DNA of 64,000 bases from Nissolia schottii (taxonomy: Eukaryota > Streptophyta > Magnoliopsida > Fabales > Fabaceae). Below, one piece after another: positions 36,447-53,301 of the stretch. The notes below the pieces were generated by a model. It was not told the origin of the DNA. It was given only the letters and a program-made list of their open reading frames with translations, and ran no database searches. The translations under genes were made by a program, and so were the position numbers. Where the stretch lies: assembly GCA_003254905.1 (NCBI GenBank), contig QANU01018688.1, positions 277,180-341,179 on the forward strand, written 5' to 3'. Position 1 is the first letter of the stretch, and every line of letters begins with the position of its first letter.

Positions 36447-39400
36447 ATGGCAGATCTGTTCAGTGGAGGTGCCGTAGGAGCAGTGATGGGGGAGCTCCTG
36501 AAAGCAGCAATGGATGCTTTCAAAAGAGGCAGAGATTTCAAACCAACGCTTGAAACCAACGTAGAAACCTTGAACTCTCTGGCACCACTTGTTGATGAGA
36601 TGATGAGGTACAACCAGCAATTGGATCGGCCCAGGAACGAGATAGAGAGCCTTCAGGATCAGATACGTGATGGGCAAGAGCTTGTGTACAAGTCCTCGAA
36701 GCTTAGCAGGTGGAGGTTCCTCTCCTTCCCCAAGTACCAGGGGAAGCTTAAGGACAAGGATGATAAGCTCAAGAGGTACTTGTCGGTGAACATGCAGGCG
36801 CAGAGCGCCAGGAATTTGATGGAGGTTTTGGCCAAGGTCGGGGAGATTCTGGAGATTTTGAGCAAGGAGAATTTCGGGCAGTATCGTGGCGTTGTGAAGG
36901 GTTTGAGCGGGGCGCCGGAGGAGCCGGTGTGTATGGGGATGGGTGAGGTTTTGGGGAGGTTGAGGGTTGAGGTGATGAGGGATGATGTGCCTGTGCTCGT
37001 GTTGACTGGTTTGGGTGGGTCTGGGAAGAGCACTCTGGCTAAGAAGATCTGTTGGGATCCCCAAGTTAAAGGTATCAAATTCCAAATGGTGATAGATTAT
37101 GCCTCTTTCTCTTCTCTATTAATTTCTTCAGTTTGCTATATGTGCCTAAGAAGCTCTTGTAGGATAGCCACATTAGAGTGTTTGGTATGTTTTTTCATTT
37201 GCCATGGGAAAATAGGAGTAACGTATATGTGTGAATTCTTTTTTCTAAGTAAGTTTTGCACACAACACATTGGCACCTAGGTAATCATGTATCAATAATC
37301 AACGATTTCGGTTATGTTATTGGTGAGTTTACCTGTGACTATGAGGAGTCATGGAAAATCATCGTGTGTTAATAACTGCAGATTCGAGTTATCTTAGATT
37401 TACCAGGAAGGTAGTTGAAATTCTCAGTTGCTGATACATAGTTTCTCATAGTTAGGTTCACAAATTGTACAAATGAGATATTCATTTATTATTGGTACAT
37501 GATTCTCAGCTGTCATAATAGTACAAATCACACTACTCATACTATTATCCAAGGATATGAAGATGTAGACATAGTAGTTTGGCATAGTTTAGTTTAGGGT
37601 CAAGAGTGACTTCAAGCATATGCTGCTACTGATTCTTTGGAGGTGTGCATTTTTAAGTGTATCATTCATTTAAACTACTACTACTCTCCTAGTACAGTGA
37701 AATGACTAGCTCAAATAGACATATATGGCATGCATTCTGGTTTAAAAATCTATTTTGGTTTGGCTAGGCAAGTTCAGAGAAAATATCTTCTTTGTCAACG
37801 TCTCGCAAACGCCCAACTGGAAGAACATTGTACAGACTCTATTTGAAAACTGCGGATGTCAGGTGCCTCCGTTTCAAAGCGATGAAGATGCAATTAACAA
37901 ATTAGGAGTTCTGCTGAGGCATGTACATGTTGGGAGAAATCCAATATTGTTGGTCCTTGATGATGTTTGGCCTGCCTCAGAAGCCATTGTTGAGAAGTTC
38001 AAATTCCAAATACCAGGTTACAAGATTTTGGTGACTTCAAGAGTTGCGTTTCGAAGATTTGGCACCCCATTTCAGTTGGAATCACTAGCTCATAAAGATG
38101 CAGTCTCCCTTCTCCGCCACTTTGCTCAACTCAATAGTAGCAGCTCATACATGCCTGAGGACAAGCTTGTCGATGAGGTACTTCCTCTTCTTTCTACTTC
38201 TCCAAAGCCATTCACATCAATGAGAACTTGCTAGATATGACAAGATAGTAATATCTGTTTTCTGTTCATGTTTATTCTTCTGCGTTGCCATACAACCTAG
38301 TAACTTAGGTTTTTCATTGATTTTACTTGCACTGGGATGCAGATAGTGAAGGGTTGTATGGGTTCGCCGCTGGCACTTGAAGTCATCGGTGGATCGCTCT
38401 GTCAGCAGCCTTATGTGGTCTGGGAAAACATGAAGGAACGGTTAGAAAGTCAGTCCATTCTAGAGTCTTCTAGTAGTCTGGAGTCTTCTGGTAGTCCCGG
38501 CTTACTTTCTCGACTCCAACAAAGTCTAGATATATTGGAGTATAAGTTTGATGTTCACGAGAAGGAATGCTTCATGGATCTAGGCCTATTTCCTGAAGAC
38601 CAAAGGATACCAGTCGCTGCCCTCATTGATATGTGGGCAGAACTGTATAACTTAGATGAGGATGGCAGGAAAGCAATGACCATCATCAATGATTTAACCA
38701 CCAGGAATTTGACTAAAGTTGTAGTGACAAGGTAATGCTATGATTTTATTATATTATATTATATTATATGACTTCTAATCTGTTATTGAAATTTATATAT
38801 GTCACTCTGCTATCAAGTGGAGTAAATGTCATTCATCTCGTTGGTATTTTAGTTCTTCCGAGCGCAGCTAAATTCTGCTCATTTACCAGGAAAATTGCAA
38901 AGGACTCGGACATGTACTATAATAATCACTTCGTCATGCTGCATGATCTCCTAAGGCAGCTAGCGATCCATCAAAGCAACCAGGGAAGATTTGAGCAGAG
39001 AAGAAAACTGATTATTGAGTTAAATGGCGATAAACGCCCTGGATGGTGGGTAAGGCAGAATCAGCCAGGGATACTCTGCCGCATCTGGTCACTCTTACCC
39101 ATAAGGTCCGCAGAGAAGAAACCGCCAACGGTTGCAGCCAAAATATTGTCTATATCAACTGGTTTGTCTCTCTATCTTAATTATATGATGTGCGCGCGCT
39201 CGCACACAAATGAAAAAGTAATGCTATTAAAAGATATACTGCTATTTTGTGTTATACATCATCTTCCATTCTTGATGCCATATTTGACGCTTTTGCAGAT
39301 GAAAATTTTGCTTCGGATTGGTGTGACATGCAGCCTGATGAAGCTGAGGTTCTGGTGTTAAACATTCGCTCTAGCGATTACAGCTTGCCTCAGTTCACAG

Positions 39401-40134
39401 AGAAGATGACCAAACTCAAAGCTCTGATAGTCACTAATTACGGTTTCCATCGCTCCGAACTAAACAACTTTGAGCTACTCAGTTCTTTGCCTGACTTGAA
39501 AAGAATCAGATTGGAGAAGGTTTCGGTTCCTTGCCTCTGCGTATTGGCGAATCTGCGAAAACTATCCCTTCACATGTGCAATACAAATGAGGCTTTTGAG
39601 AACTGTACCATCCGAATTTCGGATGCCATGCCGAATCTGGTTGAGATGAGCATTGACTACTGCAAAGATCTGGCGAAATTGCCGGATGGAATCTGCGGCA
39701 TTGCCCCGCTGAAGAAGCTTAGCATTACTAACTGCCACCGGCTTGGCGCGCTGCCGCAAGACATGGCGAAGATGGAGAATTTAGAAGTGCTGAGGCTTAG
39801 CTCTTGTTCTGACTTGAAAGAGATGCCGGAGAGTGTGGCAGGGCTTCAAAAGCTTCGCTGTCTCGACATCTCTGACTGCGTGAGCCTGGCCAAGTTACCG
39901 GAGGATATCGGGGAGTTGAGTAAGCTTGAGAAGCTCTACATGAAGGGTTGCTCAGGGCTGAATGGGCTGCCATATTCGATCATGGAATTTGGGAATTCAA
40001 AGCATGACATATATGTGATATGTGATGAAGAAAGGGCTTCTTTGTGGGAACATTTCCCCAGCTTTGACAAAGTAAAGATAGAGACACCTGGAGTGGACAT
40101 TAGCTTGAATTGGCTGCACGGAGTTCGTTATTGA
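36447..40134 (+). CDS. RPW8-type CC-NB-LRR (RNL) immune receptor 1 (843 aa, 5 exons)
   Basis: RNL proteins are intracellular helper receptors acting downstream of sensor NLRs; this one resembles the NRG1/At5g66900-type more than ADR1, from memory. Exons: 36447-37071, 37768-38177, 38343-38731, 38890-39161, 39299-40134; total 2532 nt in frame, GT-AG borders. An RPW8-like coiled coil covers residues 1 to about 150 (MADLFSGGAVGAV start). NB-ARC follows: P-loop GLGGSGKST 188-196, kinase-2 LLVLDDVW 269-276, ILVTSR 295-300, GSPLAL 352-357, and MLHD 491-494 in place of canonical MHD. LRRs run from about residue 600 (LEVLRLSSCSDLKEMP, LRCLDISDCVSLAKLP, LEKLYMKGCSGLNGLP) with the typical VICDEE tail. 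The P-loop and kinase-2 motifs are intact, so it may be functional. Tandem partner: 43157-47189. Confidence 0.93.
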
Positions 40135-41010
40135 GGTTGTTTAAGTGGCTAGGAATGTCACTGTTTCAAAACTCACTGTCTCTCTCTCTGGTTTTTTTTA
40201 TCCTTTTAATGAACACTTCTAATATGTTATTTGATGTATATAGTCTGCTGTTTTGTTTACTGTGATTTTGTAATTTGTGTCAGCTCCTACCTTATGAAAA
40301 TTTGAGCTATTTGCAATTAAAAATAAAATGGAAAACTAGAAGGATTTGACCAATAAAATAAGATAAATCTTGAAGACAAAGAAGCTACACTTCAAAAATA
40401 GTAACTTAGTACTAACCTAAAAAAATTCTAAAATAAAAATAAATATTATTAAATACAAAATATAAGTAATAGTAAATAGGTGCATACATTTGATAATGCT
40501 TATTTATTTGTTTTGTAACAATATTAAACTTACATATATGCATATAGTATGTGAAAAATGTTCGGTTATAATATTTATGTATTTGTGAGGTAATGTTTGT
40601 ATCTTTGTAATGTTTGTTTAAGTTTAAATGATTGTTGTTAGATGATTACTTTTTGAGGTGAGTAAATAGCAGAATTAAAGACTTTTGGCTTTTGCTTTAT
40701 TAGATGAGGGTAGGTAGGAAGCGCGTTGCTGTTGCTTTTGATTTTATAGAAACATATACCGTCATATGTTCACATGGCATGCTAAGGCTTGCTATAAATT
40801 TGGACTATTGTCCATTCTAGTCATCTGCTTCACACACACAAAATGCCAAGCAACGCACCAAGTCAACAAAATGTTATTTTATCTTAGTATTTGTTATTAA
40901 GAAGATACCTTAAACTCATCGAGAAATCCCTTTCTGTTTGAAAATTATTAAAGAACCTGATTATTTGCTCTAAATTATTGTGTGAGAATAATAAGACATC
41001 GTATATAATA
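40135..41010. other. 3' flank of RNL gene 1, no further gene
   Basis: AT-rich 3' flank and spacer with no supported gene. Confidence 0.4.
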
Positions 41011-41239
41011 ATGAGTTCTGCTACACGTACACTAAAAATTATACACCATACATACACATCGTACTTATATACATAAAGTTTGTGTTTTAACTTATGTAAT
41101 ATTTGTGTACGTAAATAAGTATAATTGAGAGTATCATTCACAAGTTTGTAATGTTTGTACATTTGTGAGAATAAAGTTTGTGCATTATTAATGGTATATG
41201 TATAGGTGTATGAAATTGGGTGTACATGTAGTATTTTTG
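41011..41239 (+). mobile_element. non-autonomous DNA transposon, family C copy 2 (8-bp target duplication)
   Basis: About 229 bp, beginning near GAGTTCTGCTACACGTACAC and ending GGGTGTACATGTAGTATTTTTG, with inverted CTACAYGTACAC termini. ATATAATA is repeated on both sides (41003-41010 and 41240-41247). It is homologous along its length to 25767-25993, same orientation. No coding frame. Confidence 0.7.
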
Positions 41240-41247
41240 ATATAATA

Positions 41248-42996
41248 CCTTTAGATAGTTAAGCGGATGATGCCCTTTTGATTCTATTTGATGATTACCT
41301 CTATTTTTTGTCAAATATTCTGGATAGATTTTTTCTTTTTAAACCGTGTAATTTTACTCTTTTTTGTTTAGGGCTGCATTTTGGACATTTTACCAACAAA
41401 ATAGCAATTTTCTCGAATGAATTAATGGTAAAGTTATTTTTAAAATAAATAATTTATAAAGGAATCGACTTTGTGTATCTCAATTTTTTTAAAAAAAATA
41501 AAAATAAAATTTAATTTTGGTAAAATTTAAGAGTTTGTTAGGAATGGTATAAAATAAAATGAAAATACTGTTAATTTGGTGAAAAGATGAAAAAGACAAT
41601 AATGAGTAACAGAGAGTTTGTACTTATACATGAGGTAAATTAGGTAATACAATAATATTAGATCCCTTTTTTTTATATATATAATTGTAGGAGTGTTGGC
41701 CTTAAAAAAAAGTTGCTGTTGATTGACGTGGCTGATAAGTGTTGAAATCGTTAATGACAATAACAATTTTAATACTTATTAAATTAAAAAAAGAGCAATA
41801 TAAATTTTATTTAGAAAACCTAACAAATCAATCTATATATTAACTTGTACATTTTGATAATAAAATTTTATTTATAAAACCTAACAAATTAATCTATATA
41901 TTAACCTACACATTTTAATGATAATTACTAAAATTGCCATGGTCTCTAACAATTTCAGCCTTTTAGTCTCTCAGCTATTGCATCACCTATTGCCTTCGAC
42001 TGTCACAACTTTTTGTTTTGTTTTTTAACCTTGAAATCACCAGATGCCTTGACGATTTTAGTACTAAAAATCATACAAATGAAAAATAAAAAAAATTCCA
42101 ACCATTGTGACTAAATTTCATTTTAGAACCATAGAAAAATAATTTTTCGAGAGTAACAAGGTAAGAGGAGTCAGGAAGACTTGAGAGAGCCATAAAATAG
42201 AGACGAAGAATGGGTCAATCCAAGATATTATAAGAATATTTTTTAAAACACTTCTTTTCAAGCAGCTTATTGAGTTTTACGATTTTACATGGAAACTGCG
42301 GGAGGTAGAACTTACCTCCCGGCGAGAGACTGTGCAGAGGCAAAGCAGCAATGAGAATCAATAGACATTCGAAAGCAAACAAATATGAACAAAGACACGT
42401 GAAAGCAAACGGAGATAATTGGAGACATGCAGAAACGATCTGGAAGTAAGGGAATAAGTGTCAAATTAAGCAGTTGGTCAAAAGTCTCATTTGTAATAAT
42501 ATATAACATTAAAATGAATGTCGTATAGATAACTATTACGTCCAAGTCCACCAATACATTTAAAAAAATCATTCATGTGACGCGTGCGACCCGCGGAATA
42601 TACGGAGAAGAAAAAATTGTGTTTTAACTCTAGTTACCACCACCTCAAAAGTTACAATTAAAATTAGTGTATACTACTTTTTTTTTTTTTCTTTTTTTTT
42701 GTAAACTTGATTAGTGTATACTTTTTTATTCATGGAATATTCAAATTAACAATTAACCTTAACATTTAAAAAGCCATGTGGCAATAAATAAAGCGTGCTT
42801 GGTGATCCTTGGACGTTTGTATGAGCGAGCTGTATTTTGTTTGCTTAGTTCGGCATTGGGTCAGTCTTTTCATACTCTTGTAACTAGAAAAAGAGAGGGG
42901 ACCCAAAAAGAATCAGTCAACTCTTTAATTAAAGGATGACGTCCCTTTCCCAAATTCGAATACGACGTGTCTGAGCCCCTTGGTTATGAAGGAAGC
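41248..42996. other. spacer between the RNL genes, no gene seen
   Basis: AT-rich. A short direct duplication (AAATTTTATTTAGAAAACCT / AAATTTTATTTATAAAACCT) lies near 41801-41880. No supported gene or bounded transposon. Confidence 0.4.
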
Positions 42997-43004
42997 TATA
43001 TAAA
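42997..43004 (+). promoter_or_regulatory. candidate TATA box of RNL gene 2
   Basis: TATATAAA in the context GCTATATAAAGAGAGG lies 153 bases before the start codon at 43157, a normal plant spacing. A second TATAAAG lies at about 43109 inside the presumed leader. Confidence 0.55.
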
Positions 43005-43156
43005 GAGAGGAGCAATTGGGCGGCAATTGAGCAATTACGCAAACAGCAAGAATTGGTGGTCGACAAATTATTCCTTTTGGGTGATCAGTGGGGAGCCTCT
43101 TCCTAGCTATAAAGAAAGAGTGTTGATCAGATCAGAGAGCAGAGAGATCATCAATT

Positions 43157-46100
43157 ATGGGTGTAGACATGGTGAATGCGCTGGTCGGAGGCGGCGTGGG
43201 AGTTGGAATGGACGTGCTGTTAAAGCTGGCAGTGGAAATCATCAAGAGGGGTCTGCAGTTTGAGTCCACACGCGAAAGCAACACAAACACCTTGGAAACA
43301 CTGGCTCCCCTCATTGGCGAGATCACCAAGTGCAACCGCCACTTGGAGGATCCAATACCAGGCCTATGGATTCTTCAGGATCAGTTACGCCAAGGCAACG
43401 AGCTTCTTCAGAATTGCTCCAAGCTGGGTCGCGTGAACAAGTTCTTTCTTGCGCCCTTGTACCAAACGCGGCTCAAGAACAAGGATGAGGAGCTGCAGAG
43501 GAAGTTGGCAGTTGAAGGGCAAGCTCAGATTTTGACGGTGGTGATGAGGATTCTGGAGACTCTGGAGAGAGTGCGTAATGACTATTTTGGGGGGAATCAG
43601 CCGATGAGGGCTCTAGGCGGGGCTGCTCCTCCGGAACCGGAGTTTAAGGGAATGAAAGAGCGTCTGAGTGATTTGAAGGGTGAGGTGCTGAAGGATGATG
43701 GGCCCGTGACTGTGTTGACTGGTGTGGGAGGATCTGGGAAGACCACTCTGGCTAAGAAGATCTGTTGGGATCCCCAAGTCCAAGGTGACATAAAAGGAGA
43801 ATTTCTGATATAAATAAATAAATAAATAAATAGAAGATTATAATGGATGTTGCGGTGATTCTTTCAATTGTCATTTTTATTGCTTACTTTTTTAAATTTT
43901 ACATATCTAGTAAGAGTCATTAGATTAAGGGTATTGAGATGACTTAATGAAAATCTTCCAAAGTGGTGATGTATATTACTAGAAATCTTAGTAGGTAATA
44001 TGTCAAAATGTATCTTAGATAAACATTTTTAAGTTTTTTATTTGTTAAAATTAGACTTCATTTAATCAGAGTCAGTTCACATTATTTGACATGTCTAAAT
44101 TAATGCTGTACTAAAGTATAGTGATGAAATGACTATCTCAGCTCATACTAGAGATGTATATATGGCATGCATGCATGCATCGTGGAATAATAGTAGCTCC
44201 TTGGCTTAGAAATCTATTTTGGTTTGGCTAGACAAGTTTGGGGGGAACATCTTCTTTGTCAACGTCTCGCAAATGCCCGACGTGAACAACATTGTACAAA
44301 AACTATTTGGGGATTGTGGATATCCGGTGTCTAAGTTTGAAACGAACTCTGAAGATGCAATCAACAAATTGGGAGTTGTGCTGACCTATGTAAATAATGG
44401 GAAGAAAAATCCAATATTGTTGGTCTTGGACGATGTTTGGGATGATTCAGGAGCCCTTGTTGACAAGTTCAAATTCCAGATACCAGGTTACAAGATCCTG
44501 GTGACTTCGAGGGTTGCATTTAAAAGATTTGGCACCCCTATTCAGTTGGGACGACTTCGTCATGATGATGCAGTTTCCATCTTCAGCCACTATGCTAAAC
44601 TGGATAGCCCGGATAGCAGTGGCAGCTCATACAAGCCTAATAAAAAGTTGATCGATGAGGTAACTTTATCTTCTTTCTAATCATTCACATCAATGACACC
44701 TTACTAGATAAAAAAAAAAAGTGTTACCTGTATTTATGAGGTCTAGGACGATGTGCCAACTCACACTCCATCGGCCATGGGACCACATTGGAATGGTGGA
44801 TGAAGTGCAAGTCGACACAGTGTTTCACATTTCATAAGTACAAATATCACAATTCTTCTTCAACATTGGCATATAAACAAACTAGTAGTGAGTACAAATA
44901 AAATGGAGTAAACCATCAAATTCATCTCCAATGTTGATAACATCGGTCAAGTTAGATTCGTCTTGAAGATTCGCACCCAGTCCATTAAACTTGTCCTTGG
45001 ATCCTTGATGCCAAAATGAATTTGTTGCACAGATTCCAACCTTAAGGACAAATTTGTTATTTTCCAAAAATTGGAAACGAACTTGACTAAGCCTGCCAAT
45101 GTTAGGGACGAATTTGTAGGTTTACTCTAATATAACACACTACAACACTTGCAACTTACTTACCCTAAGCCTTTATGTTATTCACTAGTTTTGCTTACTT
45201 GCACTGAGATGCAGATAGTGGAACGTTGTAGGGGTTCACCACTGGCACTTAAAGTCTCTGGTGGATCACTCTGTAAGCAACGTTATGAGGCCTGGAAAAT
45301 TATGAAGGAAGGGTTACAAAGTCAGGGCATTCTGCCGTCTTCTAGTGGCTCTGAGTTGCTTCATTGCCTCCTACAAAGTTTAGATATATTGGAGGATAAG
45401 TATGGTGTCAGCAAGAAGGAGTGTTTCATGGATCTAGGCATATTTCCAGAAGACCAAAGGATCCCTGTTCCCACCATCATTGATATGTGGGCAGAACTGC
45501 ATAACCTAGCTGATGATAGTGGGAAGGGAATGGACATCCTCAGTGACTTAGACGCCAGGAATTTGATTAAACTCATAGAAACAAGGTACACATTGGACAT
45601 CTAATGCTTGATTTCATGAGTATGAAATCTATATGCATGCTTTTGGTAATACAAATTAGTTAAAAGAACTAGAAAAACATCCATTTCCATTCAGGAGTTT
45701 TTATGTTCTTAAATTAGGGATTTTAAATCAATTCACAAATGAAGTAATGCATGTTGTATGATTTCAAATGTATGTATGAAGCAAAACAACACTTAAAAAT
45801 AGACCAAGTGAAGAATATATATTTAGAATGACTCAAAAACTCATTACCTAAAGAATAGACCAAGATATGCGTCTTGCCCATTGTTAAGATTGATTCAATA
45901 TTCTTCTTGTTGGTTAAAAGAAAAATGTCTGCTCTTTGATCAGGCAAGTTGCAAAGGAGGAAGACATGTACTACAATAACCACTTTGTCATGCTGCATGA
46001 TCTCCTCAGAGAGCTAGCCATCCAGCAAAGCAACCAGGAACAATTCGACCGAACAAAAAAACTGATTATTGAGTTAAATGGTGACATTATTAAGATAAAT

Positions 46101-47189
46101 GGCGATGAGCATCCTGAATGGAAGATAGGACAGAATCAACAAGGGGTAATCGACCGCATCTGGTCGCTCTTAACCAGGTGGACAGAAAAGAAAGAGCTGA
46201 GGGTTGCAGCCCAAGTAATGTCTATATCAACTGGTTTGTTTCTCCCTATATCTAAATTACATGAAAGAGTTGCTATTAATAATAATTCTATTTTGAGTCT
46301 TAAATCATGCTTTATTGTTGATGACATATATGATGCTTTTGCAGATGAAAATTTCGCATCAGATTGGATTGACATGCAGGCTGATGAAGCTAAGGTTCTG
46401 GTCTTAAACGTTCGCTCTAGCCACTACAGCTTGCCGGAATTCACAAAGAAGATGAGTAAACTCAAAGTTCTGGTTGTCACAAATTATGGTTTCCATCATT
46501 CCAAGCTAAACAAGTTTGAGCTTCTTGGTTCTTTGGCTGACTTGACAAGAATCAGATTGGAGAAGGTCTCAGTTCCTTGCCTCTGCATATTGAAGAATTT
46601 GAGAAAACTATCACTTCGAATGTGCAATATAGGGCAGGCTTTTGAGAACCCTTCCATCCCAATTTCAGAAGCCATGCCGAATCTGGTGGAGATGAGCATT
46701 GACTACTGCAAAGATCTGGTGAAATTGCCTGACATGGTATGCAAACTCACCCAGCTGAAGAAGCTTAGCATCACTAACTGTCACAAGCTTTCAGTGCTGC
46801 CAGATGACATTGCGAAGCTGGAGAATTTGGAAGTGTTGAGGCTTAGTTTGTGTATTGATTTGAAAAATATGCCAAACAGTGTGGGAGGGCTTCATAAGCT
46901 TCATTGTCTTGACATCTCTGACTGCATAAGCCTTGCCGAGTTACCGGAGGACATTGGTAAGTTGCAAGCGATTGAGAAGCTCTACCTGAAGGATTGCTCA
47001 GGGCTGAGTAAACTGCCATATTCATTTAGAAACTTTGGGAAATTAGAGCATGACATAGATGTGATCTGTGACGAAGAAAGGGCTGCCTTATGGGAAAATT
47101 ATGTCCCTATATTCTCCAATGTAAAGGTAGGGACGTTTAAAGAGAATATTACCTTGGCTTGGCTTCCTGGACATGGAGTTCGGTCTTGA
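43157..47189 (+). CDS. RPW8-type CC-NB-LRR (RNL) immune receptor 2 (853 aa, 5 exons)
   Basis: Tandem duplicate of RNL 1 with the same exon plan: 43157-43784, 44232-44659, 45215-45585, 45944-46233, 46345-47189 (2562 nt, in frame). An RPW8-like N-terminus (MGVDMVNALVGGGVGVGMDV) covers the first 150 residues. The P-loop GVGGSGKTT (189-197), kinase-2 LLVLDDVW (272-279), ILVTSR, GSPLAL and a VMLHDLLREL block (MHD equivalent) are intact. The LRR part is MSIDYCKDLVKLP, LEVLRLSLCIDLKNMP, LHCLDISDCISLAELP and LEKLYLKDCSGLSKLP, ending VICDEERAALWE. Compared with RNL 1 it has a short extra piece near the start of exon 4 (LNGD-IIKI-NGD), which looks like a local duplication. Intron 2 holds two MITEs. Intron 4 (46234-46344) is 111 nt and open in frame, so an isoform with 37 extra residues is possible. 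Confidence 0.93.
44717..44866. repeat. MITE family A in intron 2 of RNL gene 2
   Basis: The left AGTGTTACCTGTATTTATGA and the inverted right AATTGTGATATTTGTACTTA agree over about 50 bases (both run on into a TGTG...ACTNNCACT word). About 150 bp, non-coding. Confidence 0.6.
44906..45127. repeat. MITE family D in intron 2 of RNL gene 2
   Basis: The left GAGTAAACCATCAAATTCAT and the inverted right GAGTAAACCTACAAATTCGT match closely for about 55 bases. About 222 bp, non-coding. It lies about 40 bp from the family-A MITE in the same intron and is related to 28332-28586. Confidence 0.65.
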
Positions 47190-48218
47190 TTTCTATGCAA
47201 TCAAGTGGCACATGTTTTCTCATCTACTGTATCAATTGGTTTGTTACTCCCTATCTGTGTCTAAATTGTGATCTATGTTGCCTGTTTCAAATTGGTGGGA
47301 CAAAACTTAATTGTTGTTGTTATTATTATTTTGGATATGAAGGACACTCCATGAGTTATTTTAGCATGATCATGTTTCGTTACTGCACAGTATACTACAC
47401 ATTTGAATTATTTGCCATGTATTTGATCTATACATTCTTTTCCCATCTGGATACTAGTGTTCTAAACACTATTGTGACATGTGGGGTATCACATATATCT
47501 ACTGACTACCGTATGTGATGGGATCATAATCATGATGCCTCACCATATTTGTTTTCAGGAAATGGGGGTGATTAGAGAACTCTGTTGAGAGCGTATGATC
47601 CACTTTTGTACTAGGGTGTATATTTCTTTAGGTTGGGCAATGGACCTACTACACAACAGCAATCATTAATTTAGTTTCAAAGAAATCACCATTGAAATCA
47701 ATTGCCATTGGCAAGAAGGCAATTTCCGGAGTGAATGGTAGACACTAGTAGGAACAAGATGTGCTCGGTCACAGGTTAGACACAAAATATGCGTATATAA
47801 AGCAGGTATACGCAAACAAGATTCCGCTACCACCATTTTAGCTGGCAAAGGGAACAGCCAAAAGTCTAATAACGTAACTATAATACATTAAACCAAGTAC
47901 ATTCAACATTAAGTGAGGGGAGGGTAATCATTTCTCCACTCGTTTTTCAACCTTCCTAGAGTTTAAGAAACATATGTTCCTGCCCTCAAAAAAAGTGATA
48001 CTGAAATTGTGTGTGGAAGTTGGCAGTTCCAAGAAGCACACAACATATAAACTAACATGATGAACTTCTGTGTATTATCCATGCTAATCTACAGGAAATA
48101 CAGACTCCACACATTTCTCATTCTTTGATGCTGAGAAGGCCAACAAAGCCCAATATTAAGAGATGAACTTCATTCACTAATGATATCTTTCAAATGCATG
48201 CAAATGGAGGAGATAGAA
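47190..48218. other. convergent 3' spacer between RNL gene 2 and SnRK2
   Basis: Holds the two 3' flanks. No further gene, RNA or bounded repeat was recognised. Confidence 0.4.

Positions 48219-53301
<5,083 letters not shown>

Noticed and set aside
36399..37085. 228-codon minus-strand frame opposite RNL 1 exon 1
   Set aside because: Antisense shadow of the RPW8 and P-loop coding exon.
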